A stretch of 44,121 bases of DNA from Prolixibacteraceae bacterium (GCA_003457135.1 DMSQ01000078.1:1-44121), one strand, 5' to 3'; positions 36,018-44,121 are shown, numbered from the stretch's first letter. A program made the numbers and translations. The notes: generated by a model not told the origin, from the letters alone.

Positions 36018-37913
36018 ATGAAAGAAAGTTCCGGAACCTCCAATCAACGAAATCCTTGGGTATGGATTAAATCAGCAATAAATCAACGTAATCCATGGGC
36101 GTGGATTCCATCTTTATATTTTGCTGAAGGAATACCGTATGTGGTGGTAATGACCGTATCCGTCATCATGTTTAAAAAACTGGGGATTTCGAATACTGAT
36201 ATTACTTTATACACCGGTTGGCTGTATTTACCCTGGGTAATAAAACCCCTTTGGAGCCCGATTGTAGATTTGCTGAAAACCAAACGCTGGTGGATTATCA
36301 TTATGCAATTGATTATTGGCGCAGCATTGGGTGGCATTGCGCTGGCCATCCCCCTACCCGTCTTTTTTAAAGCAACGCTCATCTTCATGTGGCTGCTGGC
36401 CTTCAGCTCGGCCACCCACGACATAGCGGCGGATGGATTTTACATGTTGGGGCTCAACGAACACCAACAAGCTTATTTCGTAGGCATCCGCAGCACCTTT
36501 TACCGAATTGCCATGATCACCGGGCAAGGCTTTCTGATTATGCTGGCAGGTTTTTTTGAAACTTCCACAGGGTTGCCACCCATTGAAATAAACGTCACGG
36601 CCGGCCCGTCATTTGCAAAAGAAATCGTACTTCCTGAAGTTCCTCAAAATGCGGAAACCACAAACGAAGAAAGCTACTTTGCTGTTTTTCCGCAGAAAGC
36701 CGAATTGTCAACCCAAAATATTCCAACTTATCAACTCGACTCTATCCGAAAAGTTGTTTCGGAATACAATCTGGAAAATGGATTTGTCCTGAATCAGGTA
36801 GCTTTGGCTAAAGAAGTTTCATGGTGGTCAAAACATGTTTCCATCCCTCTGAAAGAATTTCTGAAGAAATATTTCGGAGTTAAAAAACCGGTGATTGATG
36901 GCAAAACTCCGACTGGCAACGTAAGCGTAGTTGCTGTGAAATTGAGTTCGAAACCAGAAAAGAATGAAGAATTGGTGATGAATTTTGATTTCAAGCGAGG
37001 CGATAAAAGCTTACGCCTGCTTGAAGGCGAACGGTTCATGTTCAATGCCACCAATTACGAAAAACCCGCTTACCTGCTTTTTCAGTGCGACCCAAAACTG
37101 ACTCGCCCCACCGAAGCAGTGTTTAAAGGAATATCCGGAAACATCCATCTGGCCTGGAGCATGACTTTCATTATTCTGGTTGCGATGTTCATATTATTCT
37201 CGGTTTATCACCGGTTCATTTTGCCGCATCCGGCTTCCGACAAACAGCTTAGCGGACATCACAACTTGTTCAAAGAGTTTTTCAAGACTTTTAGCTCTTT
37301 TTTCAGGCGAAAAGACATCGGCCTGATCATTTCTTTCCTTTTACTTTACCGCCTGGGCGAATCGCAGATCGTAAAAATGGCTCCACTGTTTATGCTCGAT
37401 TCTAAGCAATTGGGCGGATTGGGGCTTACTACCGGCCAGGTTGCACTTATTTATGGTACATTTGGAATACTTGCACTCACGACCGGAGGAATTCTTGGAG
37501 GACTTGCAGCCGCAAAAAAAGGATTAAAATACTGGATTTGGGTAATGGCTCTAACAATTAACATTCCCCATCTGGTCTATGTTTACATGTCGTATTTTCA
37601 ACCTGAAAGTCAATGGATCATTGGTCTTTGTGTGGTTATTGAGCAGTTCAGTTACGGATTCGGCTTTACAGCTTATATGCTTTATATGATTTACATTGCT
37701 GATGGCCAGCACAAAACCGCGCATTTTGCCATTGCAACCGGGTTCATGGCATTGAGCATGATGTTACCGGGAATGTTCTCCGGATGGCTGCAGGACATCA
37801 TAGGCTATCAGCATTTCTTTGTATGGGTAATGCTTTGTATGATTCCTGGCTTATTACCGGTTTTCTTTGTGAAAATTGCACCGGAATTTGGTATCAAGAA
37901 AAAAACCGATTGA
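36018..37913 (+). CDS. AmpG-like MFS transporter with large extra domain
   Basis: 631 residues, longer than typical AmpG proteins of about 420-590. The N-terminal six-helix bundle begins near SLYFAEGIPYVVVMTVSVIM and includes LYTGWLYLPWVIKPLWSPIVD and the SSATHDIAADGFYM segment typical of the AmpG/acetyl-CoA-transporter group. After about residue 185 a ~190-residue hydrophilic, beta-rich insertion runs to about 374. The C-terminal bundle then follows (about 375-625), including GFGFTAYMLYMIYIADGQHKTAHFAIATGFM. AmpG proteins import GlcNAc-anhydroMurNAc peptides for wall recycling. The adjacent SpoIID-type gene supports a wall-fragment role. The N-terminus holds a short duplication of NQRNPW.WI. 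The gene is convergent with the next, with 7 bp between stop codons. Confidence 0.9.
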   Translation: MKESSGTSNQRNPWVWIKSAINQRNPWAWIPSLYFAEGIPYVVVMTVSVIMFKKLGISNTDITLYTGWLYLPWVIKPLWSPIVDLLKTKRWWIIIMQLIIGAALGGIALAIPLPVFFKATLIFMWLLAFSSATHDIAADGFYMLGLNEHQQAYFVGIRSTFYRIAMITGQGFLIMLAGFFETSTGLPPIEINVTAGPSFAKEIVLPEVPQNAETTNEESYFAVFPQKAELSTQNIPTYQLDSIRKVVSEYNLENGFVLNQVALAKEVSWWSKHVSIPLKEFLKKYFGVKKPVIDGKTPTGNVSVVAVKLSSKPEKNEELVMNFDFKRGDKSLRLLEGERFMFNATNYEKPAYLLFQCDPKLTRPTEAVFKGISGNIHLAWSMTFIILVAMFILFSVYHRFILPHPASDKQLSGHHNLFKEFFKTFSSFFRRKDIGLIISFLLLYRLGESQIVKMAPLFMLDSKQLGGLGLTTGQVALIYGTFGILALTTGGILGGLAAAKKGLKYWIWVMALTINIPHLVYVYMSYFQPESQWIIGLCVVIEQFSYGFGFTAYMLYMIYIADGQHKTAHFAIATGFMALSMMLPGMFSGWLQDIIGYQHFFVWVMLCMIPGLLPVFFVKIAPEFGIKKKTD

Positions 37914-37920
37914 TCGTTGC

Positions 37921-38307
37921 CTATTCCTCAAACAACTCGTTCAGGCCTTTGTAATAATCTTCTTCCCAACCTTCAACAATATTACAGTAGGCGTCGTCAG
38001 GAATGTTCGTTTGGTTAACTTCCATGATAGTACCTTTTTTATCAGGATGAAGTTTGATGGTTACGATTGACTTTTTGTCTTCGTCTTCCTCACCAAAGTA
38101 CCATTCCTGAACAATTTTATGATCCTTTTCAAATTCGAGGTTCAACCCGTTGATACTTTCTTCCCACATCGAAAATTCAGTACCGGGAGTATCTTCCATC
38201 ACAGCGTCTTCGCCTGTCCAGATTTCAATCATAGTTTTATTGGTTAGCGCATTGTACACATCCGGCGGAGATGCGGTTATTTTGAAGTATTTTTTATATG
38301 TCTTCAT
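37921..38307 (-). CDS. SRPBCC (START/AHSA1-like) domain protein
   Basis: 128 residues forming a single small-ligand-binding helix-grip fold. It starts YKKYFKITASPPDVYNALTN, continues with IEIWTGEDAVMEDTPGTEFSMWE, and ends with the long C-terminal helix after NIVEGWEEDYYKGLNELFEE. It has no signal peptide and is acidic overall. Many Bacteroidota encode this short form; the ligand is unknown. It is probably the last gene of a minus-strand set that includes the DUF3078 gene 62 bp upstream. Confidence 0.88.
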   Translation of the reverse strand: MKTYKKYFKITASPPDVYNALTNKTMIEIWTGEDAVMEDTPGTEFSMWEESINGLNLEFEKDHKIVQEWYFGEEDEDKKSIVTIKLHPDKKGTIMEVNQTNIPDDAYCNIVEGWEEDYYKGLNELFEE

Positions 38308-38369
38308 CGTTTTAATTTGATGGTTAATGATTCAAAATTCGGAGACCTGTCAAATATAAGGGATTATCC

Positions 38370-40175
38370 TTAGCCCAATTTCTTTTGTTTATATATACGC
38401 TTACTTATTTTGTATGAAAAGCCAATGGTCATTAATTCCCTTGTTTGCCATTTGGGTTTGAAAATGGCCTTCCCGTCTGTATCTGTTTTCCCGGTGTCGA
38501 AGGTAACATTGTCGTCATAAAGCATATAAAGCATCAATGTCATATTTATCCGATCTGTCAGTTGGGCTACCACGGTGTTCTCCCAGTTGATATCCACTTT
38601 TTTAAATGGTTCCTGGTAATTGAGGAACATCTTGTATTTGGTTTCATAACTAATCCGGGGTGTAAGATCAATTTTATACCTCAGGTCGGCATTTAACCCA
38701 GGTTCCCAGAAACCCCGGCTGCCGGCTGGCACACCGAATCTCGTCTGATCAATGAGGGCTGTATCGCGCACAAATACATATTTTGCAGTAAGCGGAGAAA
38801 TGAATAAAGAGAAGTTTTTATTTGGTTTATAGTCGAGACCTAACTTGATTAAAGTTTTGGCAGGCGACATATAACTCGAAATGGGATTTTTATTGTCAGG
38901 ATAATTATACCCGTTGAAGAACTGGGTGATAAAATCAATTTCACCGCTGTAATACCATTTTTTAAATGCACTAATCCCCAGTCGTGAAATTAATTCCAGT
39001 TTATCATCATTTTTCTGGGTCTGATCAACATCACCGCCTTGCCTGATCCAGCCATTACGCAGCTCTCCGGTGTTTTCCCATCTCCATTTGGTATTCGAAT
39101 AATTGGCATATCCCTTCAATACCGAAAGGAACGAAAAAGCGCTTTTACCGCCGGCTTTCCAGTTATTCAGATACGTCTGTGTAAATCCAAAGGTGCCGTT
39201 TCCGCCCAAATCCCAAGGGGTCAGAATCTGGTATTTACGCTGAATAGCAGTCAGCTTCTGTTCAGGTTTAATTTTTTCGAATACAAAATCACGGCGCTGT
39301 TTCTGAGCAAGCCGGCTAAAAGTCACATCATCATCAATGGCAATCCCCAGGGTATATTTGTCAAGGTTCATCATACGTATAGCCAATGAATCGTTTTGCT
39401 CATTTTTGATATACAGTCTGTTTACTGATCGTTGATTGTTACGCAGCCATACTTGTGTCGGTTTTCCGGAGATACTTTGAATCCTGACTAAAACCGAATC
39501 ATTCCTGGCATAACGCTGTAATTTTTGCACAAAATGATTGATCGAATCGTTTACAGACCGAACAATTGAATCGTTATAATGAATCAGCAATTGTTTGTTC
39601 TGCAAATTCAATGAATCGCGTAATTGTGCCTGAAGCGAATCGGAGAAAACACGGACAGCGTATTTTCGGTAAGCTGTTATGGCCGAATCGAGGTTCAACT
39701 CTGAAATAGCAGGGATTTTTCCATCAGGTCCGGCAATCAGGTTTTCAGGTAATGGAATGCTTTTCATATCTACCCCGTTCCAAATAGCCCGGTCAAGCTG
39801 TTTCATCTTCTCCAGAATAACCGGATAAGAATGATATCCCGGCACTTTCAGCGAATCATTGACAAATTCCGGCAAACGGTTGATGTACCTGAAATTTTCG
39901 GTTTTTTGAATTTTTTCGAGTTTAACCAAAATGGTATCAATGGGTTCGTTTTCAGCAAAATGAATCAGTCCGCTGATAAACTTCATAATTTCAGGATTAT
40001 CAGATTGCCAGTGATTGTTCGGTTGAATATACTTTTTCAGGTAGTCTATACCAATCAGAAGTGAGTCCCTGGAACTGGAAATTTTCCCCTTCTCCCTGTT
40101 AATTGGAATAGTATCGGCAAATATTGACATACTTATCAGGATAAGCAATCCTGAAAAAAGCTTTTTAAGCTGCAT
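38370..40175 (-). CDS. DUF3078 putative outer-membrane beta-barrel protein
   Basis: 601 residues with a signal peptide (MQLKKLFSGLLILISMSIFA|DT). Residues ~25-310 are polar, rich in Ser/Asn/Asp/Leu/Gln heptad-like stretches, and probably periplasmic. Residues ~320-601 match DUF3078: a GTFGFTQTYLNNWKAGGKSA start, alternating amphipathic strands, and a final strand ending near GFSYKISKRIY. Family members are predicted to lie in the outer membrane, and their function is unknown to me. It follows the CYTH gene by 66 bp on the same strand. Confidence 0.88.
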   Translation of the reverse strand: MQLKKLFSGLLILISMSIFADTIPINREKGKISSSRDSLLIGIDYLKKYIQPNNHWQSDNPEIMKFISGLIHFAENEPIDTILVKLEKIQKTENFRYINRLPEFVNDSLKVPGYHSYPVILEKMKQLDRAIWNGVDMKSIPLPENLIAGPDGKIPAISELNLDSAITAYRKYAVRVFSDSLQAQLRDSLNLQNKQLLIHYNDSIVRSVNDSINHFVQKLQRYARNDSVLVRIQSISGKPTQVWLRNNQRSVNRLYIKNEQNDSLAIRMMNLDKYTLGIAIDDDVTFSRLAQKQRRDFVFEKIKPEQKLTAIQRKYQILTPWDLGGNGTFGFTQTYLNNWKAGGKSAFSFLSVLKGYANYSNTKWRWENTGELRNGWIRQGGDVDQTQKNDDKLELISRLGISAFKKWYYSGEIDFITQFFNGYNYPDNKNPISSYMSPAKTLIKLGLDYKPNKNFSLFISPLTAKYVFVRDTALIDQTRFGVPAGSRGFWEPGLNADLRYKIDLTPRISYETKYKMFLNYQEPFKKVDINWENTVVAQLTDRINMTLMLYMLYDDNVTFDTGKTDTDGKAIFKPKWQTRELMTIGFSYKISKRIYKQKKLG

Positions 40176-40241
40176 ACTTATTGGGTTTATGGCTACTTAT
40201 AAACGATTATTTGTTGGACCTATTGCCCGCCGTTTCAAAAA

Positions 40242-40718
40242 TCAGGGTATGTCATTGCCCCATTCCTGAAACGGATATAATGAAAGATAGGAATTATAAT
40301 ACCTTCCATCGTAGGTAACTTCATCCATTAGCCAATCAGGTAAAGGGAAATCCTGCGATTCTGAATCAAGCTCGATCTCAGCCATAACCAAACCTGAATT
40401 TTTGCCTGAAAATACATCCACCTCCCAGGTAAAACTTTCGTGCTGAATCTCATACCTCATTTTTTCAACCGGATTGGAGATCGCCAGGTTCAGCATATCC
40501 TGTGTATCCTCCACCGGAATCTCGTATTCAAACTCGGGACGCGCAAACGATTCAGAGCGGCCTTTTATGGTCAGAAAAGCTTTCTCTCCTGCAATCCTGA
40601 TCCTGACTATCGGATAGGGAGCTAGCCCGAGATAAGCCTGTACTATTTTCGTTCCCTGGCAATTTGGACTCCACTTATTTTTGTTGACTAAAAATTTACG
40701 TTCAATTTCGAGAGGCAT
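40242..40718 (-). CDS. CYTH-domain protein (triphosphate tunnel enzyme family)
   Basis: 158 residues; a whole-length CYTH domain. The signature ExExK is present at the start as EIERKF. Charged residues facing the tunnel include VRIRIAGEKAFLTIKG, EFEYEIP, VEKMRYEI, WEVDVFSG and LVMAEIELDSE. Family members hydrolyse triphosphates such as tripolyphosphate or thiamine triphosphate; a few are adenylate cyclases. This short bacterial form most resembles the triphosphatases. It is the first gene of the minus-strand set and divergent from the HD-domain gene 53 bp away. Confidence 0.9.
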   Translation of the reverse strand: MPLEIERKFLVNKNKWSPNCQGTKIVQAYLGLAPYPIVRIRIAGEKAFLTIKGRSESFARPEFEYEIPVEDTQDMLNLAISNPVEKMRYEIQHESFTWEVDVFSGKNSGLVMAEIELDSESQDFPLPDWLMDEVTYDGRYYNSYLSLYPFQEWGNDIP

Positions 40719-40732
40719 CGTATTGTGTTTTG

Positions 40733-40758
40733 TTTTTGCTAATTTGCAGCAGCAAAAA
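40733..40758. promoter_or_regulatory. Inverted repeat between the divergent CYTH and HD genes
   Basis: TTTTTGCT (40733-40740) and AGCAAAAA (40751-40758) form a perfect 8-bp inverted repeat with a 10-bp spacer. It occupies the middle of the 53-bp gap between two divergent start codons and could be an operator or part of overlapping promoters. I could not assign a complete promoter. Confidence 0.45.
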
Positions 40759-40771
40759 TAAAACTACTGCG

Positions 40772-41326
40772 ATGATTTCACATGAAAACGCCTGTAAACT
40801 TTTGAATCAACACATTCAAAATGCAAATATGATTAAACATTGTGTGGCAAGTGAAGCTGTGTTGCGTGCCATTGCCCTGAAAATGGGTCAGAATCCCGAC
40901 GAATGGGGCCTGGCAGGTTTACTTCATGATATTGATGCTGAAATTACGAACGCCGATCCGTATAAACATGGCCCGCACGCCGCCATAATCCTCGATGACT
41001 TGCTAACTCCTGAAGCTATTGATGCAATTGTGATGCACAACGAAGTGGCTTCCGGAAAGGAACGGACTACCGTTTTTCAACATGCCCTGGCTGCAGGTGA
41101 AACCATTACCGGCCTGATAATGGCTACAGCATTGGTTTATCCGGATAAAAAACTGGCTTCGGTGAAGACCAAATCCATCACCAAACGGATGAAGGAAAAA
41201 GCATTTGCCGCCTCTGTTAACCGCGAAACTATTCTGGAATGTGAATTAATTGGTATCCCCATTCAGGATTTCGCCGAACTGGCGTTGGTGGCTATGCAGG
41301 GGATTAGTGATGAATTGGGTTTTTAG
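40772..41326 (+). CDS. HD-domain putative metal-dependent phosphohydrolase
   Basis: 184 residues from the ATG at 40772. A TTG 42 bp upstream would translate the inverted repeat in the intergenic region and is rejected. The domain shows an upstream His (MIKHCVASEAV), the HD pair in GLLHDIDAEIT, and MHNE further on, the order expected for HD phosphohydrolases such as HDIG proteins. The substrate is unknown. It has no signal peptide or fused sensor domain. A strong hairpin terminator lies 51 bp downstream. Confidence 0.88.
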   Translation: MISHENACKLLNQHIQNANMIKHCVASEAVLRAIALKMGQNPDEWGLAGLLHDIDAEITNADPYKHGPHAAIILDDLLTPEAIDAIVMHNEVASGKERTTVFQHALAAGETITGLIMATALVYPDKKLASVKTKSITKRMKEKAFAASVNRETILECELIGIPIQDFAELALVAMQGISDELGF

Positions 41327-41377
41327 TTAGAGCCTCTCCCGATCTATTTTCATACAAAATACGCCTATCATAAATAA

Positions 41378-41434
41378 AAATACGTCCTGAAATCCAGTCA
41401 GCGGGCGAGGCAGTCTGGCTTTCAGGACGTATTT
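41378..41434. terminator. Bidirectional terminator hairpin
   Basis: AAATACGTCCTGAAA (41378-41392) and TTTCAGGACGTATTT (41420-41434) are perfect 15-bp complements. CCAG (41394-41397) and CTGG (41415-41418) extend the stem inward past a mismatch. A-rich sequence precedes it and T-rich sequence follows, so it can stop transcription of both the HD gene (ending 41326) and the convergent cupredoxin gene (ending 41450). Confidence 0.8.
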
Positions 41435-41449
41435 GTTTTGATCAGCTAT

Positions 41450-42733
41450 TTACTGTTTCAAAAACTTCAGGACATCTTTATGGCTAGAGGTATTGACTTC
41501 AATAAAATACACTCCGTTTTTATACCGGCTGATGTCGTACCTAAGATCGTCAGAGTTTCCGGACAATACCTTTTGGTCAATTAACGAACCGGTAATGGAA
41601 TAGATTTTCAGAGAACGGACGGCAGTATAATCGCGCGGCACTTTCAGTTCGATGAATTGGGTAGCCGGATTGGGATACAGCGTGATTTTGCCGGAAGCTT
41701 TTGCCAGGCTTTCAATTGAAGTAATGCTGAAAATATCGGTAAACGTGGTATTGTGCACAAAATTGATTATTGTATCACTTTTCACCGTGTTCAGCGGAAG
41801 CCTCCATGCGTGATCTGTCGGGGGGGCATTGTAAACCCCGTTCTTGTTATGATCGGCATAAAAATCAATGTTATACGATAATCCCGGTTTAATTTTCCAG
41901 GAAGAAATATCGAAGGTAGCTGAGGCAACTGAAGGAACGACTATCGTATCCTTATAAAGTCCACTGCTGAGCTCTTTCAAGAAAAGTGTCAATTTTTGTG
42001 TGAGATGAGGAGTCATGCTGGTAAAATGAACAGTGAGTTTGTTTTTCCAGTCCACATCGGTAAAAGTAGTATTGTGCACAAAATTGAGTGTCGAATTATC
42101 GGTCACATTATTGAGAGGCAGTCTCCAGGCATGATCGGTTGGCGGGGCGTTATAAACGCCATTTTTGTTGTGGTCCGAATAAAAATCAACAAAATACGAT
42201 TTGCCCGCTTCAATTCCATTGACATCAATCGTAAAGGCGGCAGAAGTCACACTTTTCTTAATCCGCCCGATTTCCTTTTTTGTGGCCTGATCAATCACGG
42301 CCAGCCAAAGTGTTTGCCCGACGTGCGGAGTCATAGAAGTAAAATTGACTGTTAATACAAACGGTCCTGTTGAAACCTTCGGATTAACAATAATCTTTCC
42401 TGTCATACCACCTCCTGCATGTGGATTGCAATGGTAATCGTAGGTTCCGGCGGTGTTGAAGGTAAATTCATAAGTCCAGCCTGCACTTACAGCATTCCCG
42501 AAGGATTCGGGATTAGAAGGAAAAGTCGTTTTGGTTCCGTTTACATTGTGCGAACCCTGAGTATTTGTCCAAATTACCTTATCACCTTCATTAATGGTTA
42601 ATTGTGAAGGTGTATAGACATAGTTCGTAACTGACACACTATGCGTGGTCTGTCCATTCAAACTCAGTGAAAAAGCCAAAATAATAAACATGGCAAAAAC
42701 ACTGAATACTTTTGAAGTAAAATTTGTTTTCAT
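41450..42733 (-). CDS. T9SS-exported plastocyanin-like blue copper protein with two repeat domains
   Basis: 427 residues with a signal peptide (cleavage about NGQ|TT, residue 28). The cupredoxin domain (about 30-117) keeps all type-1 copper ligands: His62 (GSHNV), Cys102, His105 and Met110, in the plastocyanin spacing C-x2-H-x4-M. Two ~105-residue repeats follow (about 122-230 and 231-335). They share TSMTPH and NGVYNAPPTDHAWRLPLN, and each has a DHNKNG loop that looks calcium-binding. The C-terminus is a T9SS sorting domain (about 345-427; LYPNPATQFIEL, GVYFIEVN). Blue copper proteins carry electrons; export to the surface suggests extracellular electron transfer or copper binding. No redox partner is encoded nearby. 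Confidence 0.9.
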   Translation of the reverse strand: MKTNFTSKVFSVFAMFIILAFSLSLNGQTTHSVSVTNYVYTPSQLTINEGDKVIWTNTQGSHNVNGTKTTFPSNPESFGNAVSAGWTYEFTFNTAGTYDYHCNPHAGGGMTGKIIVNPKVSTGPFVLTVNFTSMTPHVGQTLWLAVIDQATKKEIGRIKKSVTSAAFTIDVNGIEAGKSYFVDFYSDHNKNGVYNAPPTDHAWRLPLNNVTDNSTLNFVHNTTFTDVDWKNKLTVHFTSMTPHLTQKLTLFLKELSSGLYKDTIVVPSVASATFDISSWKIKPGLSYNIDFYADHNKNGVYNAPPTDHAWRLPLNTVKSDTIINFVHNTTFTDIFSITSIESLAKASGKITLYPNPATQFIELKVPRDYTAVRSLKIYSITGSLIDQKVLSGNSDDLRYDISRYKNGVYFIEVNTSSHKDVLKFLKQ

Positions 42734-42858
42734 CGGCGTCGAAAATTAAAGTGATTATTAAATCTGTTTCACATTCAGTAACACACGAGAAATCAGTTTG
42801 TTTATATATTAAGACAAAAAAGTATTTAATTATTCCGGCCCTGAATTCCATGAATTAA

Positions 42859-42892
42859 AAATGCCCGCTCAACTTTAGCTGAACGGGCATTT
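42859..42892 (-). terminator. Intrinsic terminator after the GH5 gene
   Basis: AAATGCCCG (42859-42867) pairs with CGGGCATTT (42884-42892); a further TCA/TGA pairing lies inside past one mismatch. Read on the minus strand, the stem is followed by TTTTTAATT. It lies 21 bp downstream of the GH5 stop codon at 42914 and separates that gene from the cupredoxin gene. Confidence 0.75.
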
Positions 42893-42913
42893 CAAATTAT
42901 GTTATTACAGGTA

Positions 42914-44011
42914 CTATTTTCGAACCACTTCCTGAATCATGGTTTCGTTTTTTACACCATCGCCATTCAGCAAACCAAACGAACCGCTTTTATAGTTCCA
43001 GTTTGCCGATGCAATTCCATTTTTATTAAACACTGAAATCATGTCGTTGTACCAGCGGATTTTGTCGGCTTCAGGAGCGCTGTCAATAACGCCATATTCG
43101 CCGCAATACACCTGCAATCCGAGTTCCTTCGACTTTTGAAGTGGAAGCTGCATCATTTGTTCCAACTTTTCCATGTTCCATTCCACACCAACCCAATCTT
43201 TGGCAATAGCTTGCTGGCCGGGCGACAGCACATCAAATTCTTCCTGAGTCAGTAAAGCTCCGGGATAATGAATTGGACCAGAATAATCGCGAATACCTGT
43301 CCAACTGGCCTGATGATGGGTAAGTGGGAATGGTTCGTAAAAATGAAAACTCAGAATGATGTTTTTATCAACCGGTACTTTCAATACATCAAAAGTACTG
43401 GCCGATTGCCACTTGTTTGAACCGATGACAATGATACGTTCCGGTTCCACCACCCGGATAGCTTTCATGGCATTGGCCAGGAGGTTATTCCATTGCTCCG
43501 GATCGTCGGCAACGGCTTCGTTCATTAGTTCGTATGCCACGTCAGATACCGGATAGTCTTTCAATACGGAAGAAAGATCAATCCAAAGCCGGTAGAACTT
43601 TTCCTGTTCCTGGGGGTCAGTCCAAAGCGGTTTAACTTCGGCATTAAAATGGTGCGAACGTAAAATATGCAGGTCAACAATCACTTTAAGCTGATGTTTC
43701 CGGCACCAGTCCAGACAGTTGGTCATCAGTTTAAAAGCATCTTCATGGCGGACACCGTTTTCATCCCACATTTGTTCTTCATCAATAGGCAAACGCAAGT
43801 GGTCGAAAACCAGTGATTTGATTATCAGCACATCCTTTTCCTGGAAAAAGCTGTCGCGTTGGGTGCCGCGGGCATCCGACTGCGAAAGCCAGTGCGCAAT
43901 ATTGGTTCCCTTAAAGATTTTGAAATCGGTTGGCGATCCGTTTGAAACAGGTTTAGGCTTACATGAACATAAAAGTACAATGGCAAAAGCTAATAAAAGA
44001 AGGTTTTTCAT
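42914..44011 (-). CDS. Glycoside hydrolase family 5 (cellulase-like) lipoprotein
   Basis: 365 residues. The N-terminus is a lipoprotein signal (LLLLAFAIVLLCSC), with Cys17 as the likely lipidated residue. The TIM-barrel shows GH5 landmarks: FDHLRLPID, KVIVDLHI, YELMNEAV with acid/base Glu165, ILSFHFYEPFPLTHH, and VYCGEYGV with nucleophile Glu305. The spacing of 140 residues between the two Glu is normal for the family. Expected reaction: hydrolysis of beta-linked glucans or mannans, subfamily uncertain. It probably sits on the cell surface or in the periplasm. No SusC/SusD pair or other glycosidase lies beside it within the window, so it is not visibly part of a polysaccharide utilisation locus. 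Confidence 0.92.
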   Translation of the reverse strand: MKNLLLLAFAIVLLCSCKPKPVSNGSPTDFKIFKGTNIAHWLSQSDARGTQRDSFFQEKDVLIIKSLVFDHLRLPIDEEQMWDENGVRHEDAFKLMTNCLDWCRKHQLKVIVDLHILRSHHFNAEVKPLWTDPQEQEKFYRLWIDLSSVLKDYPVSDVAYELMNEAVADDPEQWNNLLANAMKAIRVVEPERIIVIGSNKWQSASTFDVLKVPVDKNIILSFHFYEPFPLTHHQASWTGIRDYSGPIHYPGALLTQEEFDVLSPGQQAIAKDWVGVEWNMEKLEQMMQLPLQKSKELGLQVYCGEYGVIDSAPEADKIRWYNDMISVFNKNGIASANWNYKSGSFGLLNGDGVKNETMIQEVVRK

Positions 44012-44121
44012 CGGATTTAGATTTTGTTGGTCGGTTAAAAGTTAATTCCCTGCCAATTTAGGATTTTTTGATGAAAGATACAATCCTGGACAATACTCCC
44101 AGGGAAATCGCTTTTAACATT

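Noticed and set aside
42639..42851. Small minus-strand frame overlapping the start of the cupredoxin gene
   Set aside because: It overlaps the cupredoxin signal peptide in another frame and covers its upstream region, with no recognisable features.
44085..44103. Short inverted repeat CCTGG...CCAGG upstream of the GH5 gene
   Set aside because: A 5-bp stem is expected by chance, and the window ends before the context can be judged.
1..44121. Prophage, integrative element or genomic island borders
   Set aside because: No integrase, transposase, tRNA or attachment-site repeats were seen; the repeats in the giant genes are explained by protein domains.

Overview
The window most likely comes from a member of the Bacteroidota. 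Six proteins end in the C-terminal sorting domain used by the type IX secretion system (T9SS). One promoter matches the Bacteroidota-type TTTG / TAnnTTTG pattern exactly, and DUF3078, AmpG-like and SpoIID-like genes sit in arrangements familiar from that phylum. A Marinilabiliales/Prolixibacteraceae-like origin is a guess from gene content. I saw no tRNA, rRNA, CRISPR array, integrase or transposase.

Bases 1-27180 hold five very large secreted proteins on the plus strand. (1) The 3' part of a PKD-repeat protein, cut by the window edge. (2) A 1517-aa right-handed beta-helix protein with a dockerin-like double repeat followed by a cohesin-like domain. (3) A 1328-aa protein with three cohesin-like domains, then PKD repeats. 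(4) A 3368-aa mosaic of CARDB, Calx-beta, regulatory-like, Big_5-like and Cys/Gly/Trp-rich parts. (5) A 1565-aa PKD-repeat protein whose last ~180 residues closely resemble those of protein 1. All five end in a T9SS sorting domain. Genes 2-5 are separated by only 156, 29 and 50 bp and may be one transcript, ending at a terminator at 27216-27249. Together they look like a modular cell-surface or extracellular assembly. The cohesin- and dockerin-like modules suggest protein-protein docking, but no enzyme is encoded within the array.

Bases 27229-33605 hold a minus-strand VanZ-like membrane protein and then a complete tripartite RND efflux system: lipoprotein adaptor, HAE1-type pump and TolC-type channel. 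A Bacteroidota-type promoter precedes the adaptor gene.

Bases 33606-37913 hold a GNAT acetyltransferase, a SpoIID/LytB-type protein without a signal peptide, and an AmpG-like transporter with a ~190-residue extra domain. This suggests uptake and handling of cell-wall fragments. The gaps around these genes carry several unrelated palindromic or inverted-repeat elements.

Bases 37921-40718 hold three minus-strand genes: CYTH-domain protein, DUF3078 outer-membrane protein and SRPBCC protein. A divergent HD-domain gene follows at 40772-41326. The end of the window has two minus-strand secreted proteins, each with its own hairpin terminator: a T9SS-exported plastocyanin-like copper protein and a GH5 lipoprotein.
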